A DNA stretch of 17,845 bases from NCBI GenBank assembly GCA_041628815.1, contig JBFKOL010000050.1, positions 1 to 17,845 of the forward strand, written 5' to 3'. Source of the stretch: JBFKOL01 sp041628815 (GTDB taxonomy: Bacteria > Bacteroidota > Bacteroidia > Chitinophagales > Saprospiraceae). A program made the position numbers and the translations under genes. Shown piece by piece: positions 1 through 7,947 of the stretch; within the stretch, counting starts at the first letter, position 1; each line of letters starts with the position of its first letter. Below the pieces are notes generated by a model. That model was given only the letters and a program-made list of their open reading frames with translations. It was not told where the DNA came from and made no database searches.

Positions 1-511
1 CTACGAAAGTAATATCTTCTTCTTCGATCTGAATATATACCCCTTGCATCGCCACCCTGAGTTCGTCGTTGCTCGTAGCGAATAGGGTTTTGTTCAAGGC
101 CTTGGTCAGAATTTCAGCATCCAGCTCTACAGAAAGAGGGTCTGTAACTTTGGGAAGGTCTGGGTAGTCCTCATGGCCATCTCCAGAGAGTTTGTATTTA
201 CCATATGCTGAGGTAATGGTTATCGCTCTGGTCGGGATATCGGCTTCAAAACTAACAGGTTGTTCTGGAAGGGCCTTAAGGGTATCTAATAAAATCTTTG
301 CCGGTATTGCAATTGTGCCATCTTCTTCTCCACTGACTTCTGCGTGAGTGATTACGGTAGTCTCAAGATTGGATGCTATTATCTTGAGTTTATCATCAAC
401 CAGTTCAAACAAAAAGTCTTCTAGAATTGGCAATACTGTACTAGTGCCTATCACACCATTTGCAATAGTTAGGCTTTTGAGCAACTCTGCCGAGGAAACG
501 GAAAATTTCAT
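1..511 (-). CDS. dnaN: DNA polymerase III sliding clamp, beta subunit (partial, N-terminal 170 residues)
   Basis: The reverse strand reads from an ATG at 511-509 down to the window edge with no stop, giving 170 residues that begin MKFSVSSAELLKSL. The protein is the ring-shaped processivity clamp that tethers DNA polymerase III to DNA. Recognisable clamp features are the N-terminal helix with the family pattern of alternating hydrophobic residues, the stretch VLPILEDFLFEL (residues 26-37), the DGTIAIPAKILLDTLKALP segment (about 63-81) and the SGDGHEDYPDLP block (about 108-119) that ends domain 1. About 370 residues are usual, so domain 1 and part of domain 2 are present and the rest lies before base 1. 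The gene is transcribed divergently from the M16/mre run. The reading frame is intact. Confidence 0.95.
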   Translation of the reverse strand, partial: MKFSVSSAELLKSLTIANGVIGTSTVLPILEDFLFELVDDKLKIIASNLETTVITHAEVSGEEDGTIAIPAKILLDTLKALPEQPVSFEADIPTRAITITSAYGKYKLSGDGHEDYPDLPKVTDPLSVELDAEILTKALNKTLFATSNDELRVAMQGVYIQIEEEDITFV

Positions 512-566
512 AGATCGGTAAAATAGGTCCAATGAGACCGTTAAAGGCCTTCATTCTAAAACTACG

Positions 567-574
567 CAAAAATA
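567..574 (-). promoter_or_regulatory. Candidate Bacteroidota -7 promoter box for dnaN
   Basis: On the reverse strand this reads TATTTTTG, a perfect match to the Bacteroidota primary-sigma consensus TAnnTTTG. It lies about 55 bases upstream of the dnaN ATG and would give a leader of about 50 bases. A canonical -33 element at the usual distance is not evident: the nearest TTTG on this strand ends about 27 bases upstream, which is too far. By chance about 0.06 such matches are expected in this intergenic region over both strands. Confidence 0.45.
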
Positions 575-635
575 GGAGAATAGCTGGGACTTAGGAGGCT
601 TCAAAGAATATTTAGAAGTTGAATCCATACTTATT

Positions 636-643
636 TAATTTTG
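636..643 (+). promoter_or_regulatory. Candidate Bacteroidota -7 promoter box for the M16/mre run
   Basis: TAATTTTG matches TAnnTTTG perfectly. Transcription would start near 649-651, leaving a leader of only about 12 bases before the ATG at 662. The -33 element is weak (TTTAG at 611-615). The box overlaps the alternative in-frame TTG at 641, so if this promoter is used the TTG cannot be the start codon and the ATG at 662 is preferred. Confidence 0.45.
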
Positions 644-661
644 TCCATCCAGAGCATTGTT

Positions 662-1936
662 ATGAGTCTATCTCATTTATCGCAGGCCCCGCGAATAACC
701 CCTGTATCCAGCATTACAGTGCCGGAAATACTTGAATTCAAAGGCGCCAACCAAATACCAATATTCGAAATTCGAAAAGCCGGCAGTGGTGTCATTAAGG
801 CCGAGATTGTATTCATATGCGGCCGGCCCGCAGAAAAAAAGAAACTTGCAGCTTCTGTTTGCACTGCTTTGCTGAGGGAATCCAGTGGACCTTGGTCGAC
901 AAGGCAAATGGCTGATTACGTGGGTTTTTATGGTGCCTCACTTGAGGTACATGTAACTTTGGATACGGTCACCATCGAGCTTGTCTGCCTATCAAAACAT
1001 CTCAAAAAGTTTATTCGGCCTTTAAAATACCTTCTTTCAGACCCCAAGTTCAAGCAAAGAGAGCTGAAAGCATTCGTCAACCGTCGCTGCCAAAAACTGA
1101 AAGTTGAGCTTAACAAGAATGAAGTAGTTTCCTATCGACAGCTCACCGAGGCCATATTCGGTGCTGAACACCCTTATGGGTACAACAGCACGGCAGAACT
1201 TTACCAACAAATAGCGAGGCCCGATGTAGTCCAATATTTTGAAGAGAACATTCATTCTGCCAGATGCATCATGTTTGCTGCCGGTGATATAACCGAAATC
1301 GAACATCAAATTATTCTGGAATTGTGCTCTTTGATAAGGACGGGGGGAGATTTAATGCATCAGGGTATTAAGCCATTGGAACAACTCGATCATAAGTTTT
1401 TGAGATATCCGGGCAATCCCGCTCAAAGTTCCATTAAGATTGGAAGACTGGCGATGACAAGAAACCATCCCGATTTCATCCCCATGACCATTCTAAACAC
1501 CCTTATCGGTGGGTTTTTTGGGTCAAGGCTACTCTCCATCTTGCGCGAAAAGAATGGCTTGACATATGGCGTATATTCTACATTGGATGCATACTTACAC
1601 GAAGGAATAATGATGATTTCAACGGAGGTTGCTCAAGATAACGTGAAAACCTGTCTCGAACTCATTTACCAAGAACTTGCTCGTCTTCAGGAGGAACCCG
1701 TTTTGCCAGATGAAATGCAGTTGGTGAGAAATTATATCATGGGTGTTATTCTGCATCTTTTTGATGGCCCATTTAATAGTATTCGGGCTATAAAATCATT
1801 AGCTTTGTCGCGAATCCCGACGAGCGAGATCAATTCGCTTATACAAATATCCCAAACCATCACTCCTCAGGATTTAAATTTGCTTGCTCAGAAATATCTC
1901 AACAGGAATGATTTTTGGGAAGTTGTTGTTGGTTAG
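662..1936 (+). CDS. M16-family peptidase homologue lacking the HxxEH zinc motif
   Basis: This 424-residue protein has the two-domain layout of M16B (processing-peptidase-like) proteins. The N-terminal domain runs to about residue 220. The C-terminal domain contains GGFFGSRLLSILREKNGLTY (about 283-302), which matches the conserved family segment with the substrate-contacting Arg and Tyr. At the position where active members carry HxxEH it reads LLRES (70-74), so both zinc-ligand histidines are missing. The flanking region (STRQMADYVGFYGASLEV) still aligns with the family. It therefore resembles the non-catalytic subunit of two-subunit M16 proteases, whose active partner is normally a separate gene, not seen here. 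No clear signal peptide is visible, so its location is uncertain. ATG 662 is preferred over an in-frame TTG at 641 because a promoter box overlaps the latter. mreB follows after 30 bases. Confidence 0.87.
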   Translation: MSLSHLSQAPRITPVSSITVPEILEFKGANQIPIFEIRKAGSGVIKAEIVFICGRPAEKKKLAASVCTALLRESSGPWSTRQMADYVGFYGASLEVHVTLDTVTIELVCLSKHLKKFIRPLKYLLSDPKFKQRELKAFVNRRCQKLKVELNKNEVVSYRQLTEAIFGAEHPYGYNSTAELYQQIARPDVVQYFEENIHSARCIMFAAGDITEIEHQIILELCSLIRTGGDLMHQGIKPLEQLDHKFLRYPGNPAQSSIKIGRLAMTRNHPDFIPMTILNTLIGGFFGSRLLSILREKNGLTYGVYSTLDAYLHEGIMMISTEVAQDNVKTCLELIYQELARLQEEPVLPDEMQLVRNYIMGVILHLFDGPFNSIRAIKSLALSRIPTSEINSLIQISQTITPQDLNLLAQKYLNRNDFWEVVVG

Positions 1937-1966
1937 CACAGAACTAATTACTTGAGTATTTTATAA

Positions 1967-2998
1967 ATGGGTCTATTCAGTTTTTTCAGGCAAGAACTTG
2001 CCATTGACTTGGGCACTGCCAATACATTAATTGTTTACCAGGATAAGGTTGTCGTTGATGAGCCATCCATTGTAGCTATCGATCGAAATACGAGAGAGCT
2101 GCTGGCCGTTGGCACAAAAGCCATGCATATGCATGAAAAAACCCATGCGAATATCATGACGGTGAGGCCATTAAAAGATGGTGTAATCGCCGACTTCCAG
2201 GCAGCTGAGAACATGATACAAGGCATGATCAACATGGTCGAAGAGAGACGCAGGTTTTTCACGCATTTAAAGATGGTAATATGCATACCCTCGGGAATTA
2301 CAGAGGTCGAAAAGCGGGCGGTTTTCGATTCTGCTGACCATGTAGATTCTAAGGAAACCTATCTCATCCACGAACCCATGGCTGCAGCGCTAGGTATTGG
2401 CATCAACGTGATGGAACCCATGGGAAACATGATCATTGACATTGGCGGAGGAACAACAGAAATAGCCGTAATTGCTCTGTCGGGGATCGTTACGGATCAA
2501 TCGATCAGGACCGCAGGTGACGAACTCAATGATGATATTGTAGAATATGTAAAGCGTATGCACAACCTGCTTATTGGTGAACGCACCGCTGAAAAAATCA
2601 AAAAAGAGGTGGGTTCCGCTATAATAGACCTGGAAAATCCTCCTGAAAAACTGGCAGTAAATGGTCGCGATTTGCTTACCGGTATTCCAAAACAAATATT
2701 TGTGGGTCACGAAGAAATCGCCGAATCACTTGACAAATCAATATCCAAAATTGAAGATGCTGTCATCAGGGCCTTAGAGGAAACGCCACCGGAATTGGCT
2801 TCAGATATTTACAGGACCGGGATTTTTCTTACCGGCGGTGGGGCATTGCTCAGGGGTCTCGACAAGAGGATAGCCGAAAAAACCAAATTGAAAGTATTTG
2901 TAGCTGATGATCCGCTGCGAGCCGTTGTGCGGGGTACTGGAAAGGCTTTGCAAAACACTAAAAGATTTACCTTCCTCATGGATAGAAGAAGCATGTAA
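1967..2998 (+). CDS. mreB: Rod shape-determining actin homologue MreB
   Basis: MreB is the bacterial actin that forms membrane-bound filaments and steers side-wall peptidoglycan synthesis. The 343-residue length is normal. The actin-ATPase signatures are all present: phosphate-1 DLGTANT (14-20), HEPMAAALG (135-143), phosphate-2 DIGGGTTE (158-165) and the adenosine motif LTGGGALLRG (288-297). The N-terminus MGLFSFF is a short hydrophobic/amphipathic patch of the kind that anchors MreB to the inner membrane. It begins 30 bases after the M16 gene and ends 5 bases before mreC. No strong Shine-Dalgarno precedes the ATG, as is usual in Bacteroidota. Confidence 0.98.
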   Translation: MGLFSFFRQELAIDLGTANTLIVYQDKVVVDEPSIVAIDRNTRELLAVGTKAMHMHEKTHANIMTVRPLKDGVIADFQAAENMIQGMINMVEERRRFFTHLKMVICIPSGITEVEKRAVFDSADHVDSKETYLIHEPMAAALGIGINVMEPMGNMIIDIGGGTTEIAVIALSGIVTDQSIRTAGDELNDDIVEYVKRMHNLLIGERTAEKIKKEVGSAIIDLENPPEKLAVNGRDLLTGIPKQIFVGHEEIAESLDKSISKIEDAVIRALEETPPELASDIYRTGIFLTGGGALLRGLDKRIAEKTKLKVFVADDPLRAVVRGTGKALQNTKRFTFLMDRRSM

Positions 2999-3003
2999 AG
3001 AAT

Positions 3004-3804
3004 ATGTTCTCCCTATTTGCCCTCTTACAACGCCACGCACATACCTTTCTTTTTTTTCTTTTTGAAGTGGTTTGTTTTATACTGATCGTTAATTTCAACC
3101 AGAAGCAACGCGACATTTTTATACATTCATCGTCACTGTTTAGTGGCTCCGTCTCTCACTCTTTTGCCGACTTGCGTAATTATTTCGAACTGAAAAAGGT
3201 CAACCACGATCTTCTTGAGGCTAATGCACGACTCCTAAGGTCGCAATTGGAAATATCCGAGCCAATGAGAGAAAGCGACACAGCGAGTTTTTCATTTGAT
3301 GTGATTCCAGCACGCATCATAAGCCAGTCCATACATTCCAACCGCAATTTCATTACGTTGGATAAGGGTAAAAACAGCGGTATTGATGGTACTTTGGGGT
3401 TGATCACTGAAGAAGGGGTGGTCGGGATTGTCAAAAAGTCATCTAGGCGCTACTCGACTGCTTTGTCTTTGTTAAATACTGAAACCCGAATAAGTTCAAG
3501 CATAAAAGGTGCTAATTTTTTTGGTACTGTCCGGTGGAATGGGCACGACATTACCAAAGCAGTGCTCGAGGGCATACCCGTCTATGCCGATGTATCAGTA
3601 GGTGACACAGTTATTACGAATGGCTATTCCACGTTGTTTCCCAAGGGAGTCCCGATAGGTACTGTTTCAGAGATCGCGGAGGGCAAAGACAAAACCTATC
3701 ACAGGATCATCATCGAATTGTCAAATGATTTTTACGATTTGGATCATGTTTACGTGATCCGAAATAACTTTGCCCCGGAAAGACAAGAAGTAAATCTTGA
3801 ATAA
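3004..3804 (+). CDS. mreC: Rod shape-determining protein MreC
   Basis: MreC is the bitopic periplasmic scaffold of the elongasome; it binds and activates PBP2. This 266-residue protein has a short cytoplasmic N-terminus, one membrane helix (about 13-31), a predicted coiled-coil stretch (about 55-85, rich in Leu, Lys and Glu) and the C-terminal beta domain. Family signatures are NFITLDKGKNSGI (115-127) and GDTVITNGYSTLFPKGVPIG (200-219). It starts 5 bases after mreB. Its last 8 bases overlap the start of mreD, which suggests translational coupling. Confidence 0.96.
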   Translation: MFSLFALLQRHAHTFLFFLFEVVCFILIVNFNQKQRDIFIHSSSLFSGSVSHSFADLRNYFELKKVNHDLLEANARLLRSQLEISEPMRESDTASFSFDVIPARIISQSIHSNRNFITLDKGKNSGIDGTLGLITEEGVVGIVKKSSRRYSTALSLLNTETRISSSIKGANFFGTVRWNGHDITKAVLEGIPVYADVSVGDTVITNGYSTLFPKGVPIGTVSEIAEGKDKTYHRIIIELSNDFYDLDHVYVIRNNFAPERQEVNLE

Positions 3805-4312
3805 CCGGATCGCATCCATCATTTTTCATTCAGTCGTTATCAGTGTCCTTCAATTCCTCGTTTTGAAGGATTTTTCTGTGCCCATTCTGAATTCCTATGT
3901 TATAGCAGTTTTTGTATATCCCCTTCTAATATTGATTTTGCCTATCAAAACATCAAGATCTGTTCTTGTTACGGTTGCCTTTTTGTATGGTTTGTTGGTC
4001 GATTTTTTCTACAACTCTCCTGGAGTGCATGCTGCCGCGCTCCTTGTGACTGCCTATCTCAGAGCAATCGTTCTAAAAGCTCTTGAACCCCGTGGGGGCT
4101 ACAGGACTGAACAATCTCCAACCCTCAAAAATTTTGGGCTTAATTGGTTTCTTATTTATGCCGGTATTCTCTTGATTACACACTATTTGGTCTATTTCAG
4201 TATTGATGCTTTTTCGTTTGTATACATTGACAAGATCCTCGTGAACGCAATTTTAGGCTTTGCCGTTTCATATATCTTAGTCTTGTTTTATCAGATATTT
4301 GTGAGAGTATAA
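3797..4312 (+). CDS. mreD: Rod shape-determining membrane protein MreD
   Basis: This is a small, very hydrophobic 171-residue protein with about five predicted membrane helices, between mreC and mrdA, which is the classical position of mreD. MreD is an inner-membrane component of the elongasome. Sequence conservation in the family is low, so the call rests on size, topology and gene order. The start is TTG at 3797, overlapping the end of mreC by 8 bases. No in-frame ATG lies in the first part of the gene, and a later start would delete the first membrane helix. The stop overlaps the mrdA ATG by one base (TAATG). Confidence 0.9.
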   Translation: MNNRIASIIFHSVVISVLQFLVLKDFSVPILNSYVIAVFVYPLLILILPIKTSRSVLVTVAFLYGLLVDFFYNSPGVHAAALLVTAYLRAIVLKALEPRGGYRTEQSPTLKNFGLNWFLIYAGILLITHYLVYFSIDAFSFVYIDKILVNAILGFAVSYILVLFYQIFVRV

Positions 4313-6159
4313 TGCAGGAATTCCAAGAGAGATATAAGGTAATAGGAGCACTTTTTGTTCTTGGCGGTTTGGTGTTGTTGATCAATTTGTTTGTGCTTCA
4401 GGTAGTAAAAAGCGAATACCAAGATCAGGCACAATCCCGCACGCTGACCAAACGAACTCTCATTCCCTCCAGAGGTATCATTTCTGACCGCCATGGTAGA
4501 TTGATCGTAGTAAATGAACCTGCCTATGAGCTGCAGATCATCTACTCAGAAATACCTGCCGATATGAATGTCAAAGAGTTTTGCAAGCTCCTTGGAATCA
4601 CAGAAAAAGAATACTCCGCGGCTCTTGAAAATGTAATGTCCAAGCCCTACTTTAGGAAAAATTTGCCCATCAGGCTTTTAGGGAACATTGACCCTACAGA
4701 CTTTTCATTCTTCCAAGAACATCTTCACGAATATCCGGGCTTTTATCCTGTCATAGGGAACAAGCGCCATTACCCCTTTCCCCATGCCGCCCACGTATTG
4801 GGTTTTCTGGGTGAAGTCAACAACGAAGATATTGCGGAGCATCCTGAAAGGTTTGAAATCGGAGACTACCGTGGCATGTCTGGCCTAGAGAATAAATACG
4901 ACTCTCTCTTACGTGGAATCAAGGGTATGGAGTTACTTCTAAAAGATAACCTTGGCAGGGAAATTGAGCCGTACTTGGATGGAAGTCTCGACACTTCTGC
5001 TGTTAACGGCAAAAGCTTGCGTACGGGCTTGGATATTGTTCTTCAGGCATATGGTGAAACGCTTTTTGCCAACAAAAGAGGGAGCATCGTGGCCATAGAG
5101 CCAGGTACAGGTGAGATCCTTACCATGCTGAGCAGCCCGTCTTTTGATCCCAACGCCCTGTCTCTGGGGAGGCTGCGCAATGCAACATACCAGATGCTGC
5201 TTGAAGATACGGCTAGCAGGCCCTTGTTCGACCGATCTTTGCAAGCAAAATATCCACCCGGCTCTATATTCAAGCCTGTTCTTTCTCTCATTGCACTCCA
5301 AGAAGGGACCACATATTCCAACAGGCCTATGACCTGTACAGGGGAGTATGTCATTAATGCTCGCAGGGGTTATGTCCAGAAGTGCCGGGATCATCCTAAA
5401 CCTATAAATCTCCCTGTTGCTCTCCAATACTCCTGCAATTCCTACTTTTTTCAGCTGATCAGAGAAATTATAGATCAGTTTGGAACAACTCGTCCGGAGC
5501 AGGGTCTTAATCTTCTCAACGATTACCTGGGTCGTTTTGGTCTCGGGCAAAAATTAGGGGTCGACCTCATGAATGAGGGTACAGGATTTATTCCGACACC
5601 TGCCTTTTATGAAAATATATACTTGCCTCAGGGTGCCCAGTGGAGATCCACTTATATCCTCTCTTTGGGTATTGGCCAGGGTGAGCTTGAGCTGACTACG
5701 CTTCAAATGGCCAATTTGGCCGCCGTCTTAGCGAATAGGGGATATTACATCACACCTCATGTTGTATCAGGTCTTGAGGCAGAAGAAAAAACAACATTTG
5801 AGAAACATTACGTCGGTGTCGAGGAAAAGCATTTCGAGCCGGTAATTGATGGAATGCAAAGAGTTATAGATTCCGGAACGGGATTCCGTGCAGCTGTTCC
5901 TGGCTTAGAAATCTGCGGTAAAACGGGAACCAGTCAAAATCCTCATGGTTTGGATCATTCTGTTTTCTTCGGTTTTGCTCCTAAAGAAGATCCAAAAATT
6001 GCCATTGCCGTCTTTGTAGAAAATGCGGGTGGAGGAGGAACTGTAGCTGCCCCAATAGCCGGTCTCATGATGGAAATGTACCTCCGCGGCGAAATAGCAA
6101 AAAGAAGGAAATATCTCGAAGACTATATATTAGATATGAACTTACAACCAAACCCATAA
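4312..6159 (+). CDS. mrdA: Penicillin-binding protein 2, elongasome transpeptidase
   Basis: PBP2 cross-links peptidoglycan during side-wall elongation and works with MreC and RodA. The 615-residue protein has an N-terminal membrane anchor (about 10-32), the class B PBP dimerisation/pedestal region (RGIISDRHGRL at 54-64, then the variable head) and the transpeptidase domain. All three catalytic motifs are intact: SIFK (Ser318, Lys321), SCN (374-376) and KTGT (537-540). The ATG overlaps the mreD stop by one base. folA follows 10 bases after the stop. rodA, which often follows mrdA, is absent here. Confidence 0.97.
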   Translation: MQEFQERYKVIGALFVLGGLVLLINLFVLQVVKSEYQDQAQSRTLTKRTLIPSRGIISDRHGRLIVVNEPAYELQIIYSEIPADMNVKEFCKLLGITEKEYSAALENVMSKPYFRKNLPIRLLGNIDPTDFSFFQEHLHEYPGFYPVIGNKRHYPFPHAAHVLGFLGEVNNEDIAEHPERFEIGDYRGMSGLENKYDSLLRGIKGMELLLKDNLGREIEPYLDGSLDTSAVNGKSLRTGLDIVLQAYGETLFANKRGSIVAIEPGTGEILTMLSSPSFDPNALSLGRLRNATYQMLLEDTASRPLFDRSLQAKYPPGSIFKPVLSLIALQEGTTYSNRPMTCTGEYVINARRGYVQKCRDHPKPINLPVALQYSCNSYFFQLIREIIDQFGTTRPEQGLNLLNDYLGRFGLGQKLGVDLMNEGTGFIPTPAFYENIYLPQGAQWRSTYILSLGIGQGELELTTLQMANLAAVLANRGYYITPHVVSGLEAEEKTTFEKHYVGVEEKHFEPVIDGMQRVIDSGTGFRAAVPGLEICGKTGTSQNPHGLDHSVFFGFAPKEDPKIAIAVFVENAGGGGTVAAPIAGLMMEMYLRGEIAKRRKYLEDYILDMNLQPNP

Positions 6160-6169
6160 CTTTTCATAG

Positions 6170-6664
6170 ATGATTATATCTGCAATTGTGGCGCGGGCAG
6201 AAAACGGGGTTATCGGTGTTGAAAACAGATTGCCTTGGCACCTTCCTGGTGACTTGAAATGGTTTAAACAAAAGACATTGGGACATCATATAATTATGGG
6301 CCGGAAATCATTTGAGTCTTTATCAAAACCACTTCCCGGGAGGACAACAATTATCCTCACGCGTGACAAGAATTATGCCCATTCCTCTTGTTTTGTCGTA
6401 AACAGTATTGACCAAGCCCTGTTGCTTGCCTATGAACGAGGCGAAAAAGAGGCGTTCATTTTGGGTGGAGGGCATGTCTACAAGCAAACAATAAAACTTT
6501 GGGACAGGCTGTACCTCACCGAAGTGCACGCCACGCCAAAAGGTGATACATACTTTCCTTCCTTTGATGAAAAAATGTTTAAAACTGTTTTCTCGGAACA
6601 TCATCCGGCCGATGATAAAAACAGATATTCGTACACTTTCAAGGTGTATGAAAAGAGCGTGTGA
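6170..6664 (+). CDS. folA: Dihydrofolate reductase
   Basis: This enzyme reduces 7,8-dihydrofolate to tetrahydrofolate with NADPH, and is the target of trimethoprim. At 164 residues it is typical of chromosomal type I enzymes. Visible signatures are IGVENRLPWHLPGDLKWFK (15-33) with the catalytic acid Asp28, the NADPH-binding MGRKSFESL (43-51), PLPGRTTIILTR (54-65), and the glycine turn ILGGGHVYK (about 96-104). It lies 10 bases after mrdA, and its TGA overlaps the GTG start of the next gene by 4 bases. Nothing suggests a mobile, resistance-type variant; it looks like the housekeeping copy. Its presence in an envelope run may link folate supply to growth, but that is inference. Confidence 0.97.
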   Translation: MIISAIVARAENGVIGVENRLPWHLPGDLKWFKQKTLGHHIIMGRKSFESLSKPLPGRTTIILTRDKNYAHSSCFVVNSIDQALLLAYERGEKEAFILGGGHVYKQTIKLWDRLYLTEVHATPKGDTYFPSFDEKMFKTVFSEHHPADDKNRYSYTFKVYEKSV

Positions 6665-7947
6665 AGACAAAGATCAGAGAGGACTTTTTACAACTCATAT
6701 GGCAGACTAAAAACTTTGATGTTCAAAATCTAAGAACAACCGCCAATGAAGAATTGAGCATTCGAAATTTTGGCATGCGAAACTCGGATGCTGGTCCGGA
6801 TTTTTTGGATGCTATGATAGAAATAGACAACCTAACTTGGTTCGGAAATATAGAAGTACATACTTACTCTTCAGTTTGGCACAAACACAATCACAGCGAA
6901 AATCCGACTTTTAACAATACCGTTTTACATGTCGTCTATGAAGAAGATCAAGTGATCTTTTTAAACAATGGCTCAAGACTTCCTTGTCTGGAACTGAAGG
7001 GTCGAATTCCCAAATTGGCATTAAAAAGATACCGCACTCTTCATCTAACATCTTCATGGATTCCTTGTGCATCTATGATTACAATGGTTCCAGGTGAAGT
7101 GGTCTCATCCACTATTCATACTTTATTGCATCAAAGATTCACAGCGCGTACTGCTTTTTTACTGGCTGCGCTGGAAAGCATAGGGGGCAATTTTCTTGAA
7201 TTGGTCTATCGGCAGCTTGCTTGGACGATGGGACTTCCGGTCAATGGCGACCCCATGAGAATGTTGGCTGAATCAATACCCTACTCTATCATCCTGAAAT
7301 ACAGAGATCGATTGTCCACTGTGGAGGCTTTGCTTTTTGGTCAATCGGGACTATTGCCGGATAACAGCACAGATTCTTATGTTAACGGTCTGCGAGAGGA
7401 ATATCTTTTCTATAAAAACAAGCACAATCTTATTTCCTTGAGGCCCTTTGTCTGGAAATTTATGCGCATGAGGCCAGCGTCATTCCCTACAATACGCATA
7501 GCACAACTCGCCAATATTCTGCAATCATTTGCGCGCATCGATGAGATTCTATTCATTGACCACCTTGAAAAACACCTCGTATTGCAACAAATACATGCAA
7601 GTAAATATTGGGACACTCATCATCATTTTGGACAACCATCCACGGGTGTGCGTCCCAAAAAACTTGGCAATGCGAAGATACGGTCTGTTGTCATCAATAC
7701 CTGTGTGCCGTTGTTATATGCCCTTGGAAAATGGAAACATGATTTTGAACTTCAAAATCGTTCTTTTCGATTGTTGCGATCTCTTGCTCCGGAAAACAAC
7801 AAGATCACAAGACAGTGGAAAAATCATGGGATAGTTGCGGATAATGCTGCTGAAACACAATCTTTGCTGGAGTTGAAAAAGACGCGGTGTGAACGGTTTG
7901 GTTGCCTAGACTGTCCCATCGGTCAGCATATTATCTCACGTGTATGA
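6661..7947 (+). CDS. DUF2851-family protein of unknown function
   Basis: This 428-residue protein matches what I know of DUF2851, a Bacteroidota family without an established function. The conserved block is near the N-terminus: NSDAGPDF (41-48), GNIEVH (62-67), W73 followed by KHNH (75-78), and NTVLHVVYE (86-94). The C-terminus carries a cysteine cluster, C410-x4-C415-x2-C418 followed by PIG, also typical of the family. No signal peptide or membrane helix is evident, so it is probably cytoplasmic. The start is GTG at 6661, overlapping the folA stop by 4 bases; the next in-frame ATG is codon 39 and would cut the N-terminus. Its stop overlaps the lpxK ATG (ATGA). The PD...E-x-H arrangement resembles a nuclease fold, but that is inference (see findings). 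Confidence 0.9.
   Translation: MKTKIREDFLQLIWQTKNFDVQNLRTTANEELSIRNFGMRNSDAGPDFLDAMIEIDNLTWFGNIEVHTYSSVWHKHNHSENPTFNNTVLHVVYEEDQVIFLNNGSRLPCLELKGRIPKLALKRYRTLHLTSSWIPCASMITMVPGEVVSSTIHTLLHQRFTARTAFLLAALESIGGNFLELVYRQLAWTMGLPVNGDPMRMLAESIPYSIILKYRDRLSTVEALLFGQSGLLPDNSTDSYVNGLREEYLFYKNKHNLISLRPFVWKFMRMRPASFPTIRIAQLANILQSFARIDEILFIDHLEKHLVLQQIHASKYWDTHHHFGQPSTGVRPKKLGNAKIRSVVINTCVPLLYALGKWKHDFELQNRSFRLLRSLAPENNKITRQWKNHGIVADNAAETQSLLELKKTRCERFGCLDCPIGQHIISRV

Noticed and set aside
592..597. AGGAGG, a perfect Shine-Dalgarno-like string between dnaN and the M16 gene
   Set aside because: No start codon with a lasting frame follows at a suitable distance; a TTG at 619 opens a short frame without a recognisable product.
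641..661. TTG start extending the M16 protein by seven residues
   Set aside because: A promoter -7 box overlaps this codon, and the ATG at 662 gives a normal N-terminus.
1875..1882. TAAATTTG inside the M16 gene, 84 bases before mreB, as an internal promoter
   Set aside because: It matches TAnnTTTG but lies in coding sequence, where several chance matches are expected over the window, and no -33 element is present. An mreB promoter there is possible but unsupported.
3050..3063. T-rich run near the start of mreC as a terminator or slippage site
   Set aside because: It encodes the Phe/Leu-rich membrane helix in frame and has no preceding stem.
4939..5550. Reverse-strand open frame of 203 codons inside mrdA
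   Set aside because: It lies antisense to a well-supported PBP2 gene, overlaps the catalytic region, and its translation shows no family motif or credible composition.
7902..7943. TTG start for lpxK 14 codons upstream
   Set aside because: It would lengthen the overlap with DUF2851 to 46 bases; the ATG at 7944 has the ATGA overlap seen at neighbouring junctions and fits the family N-terminus.
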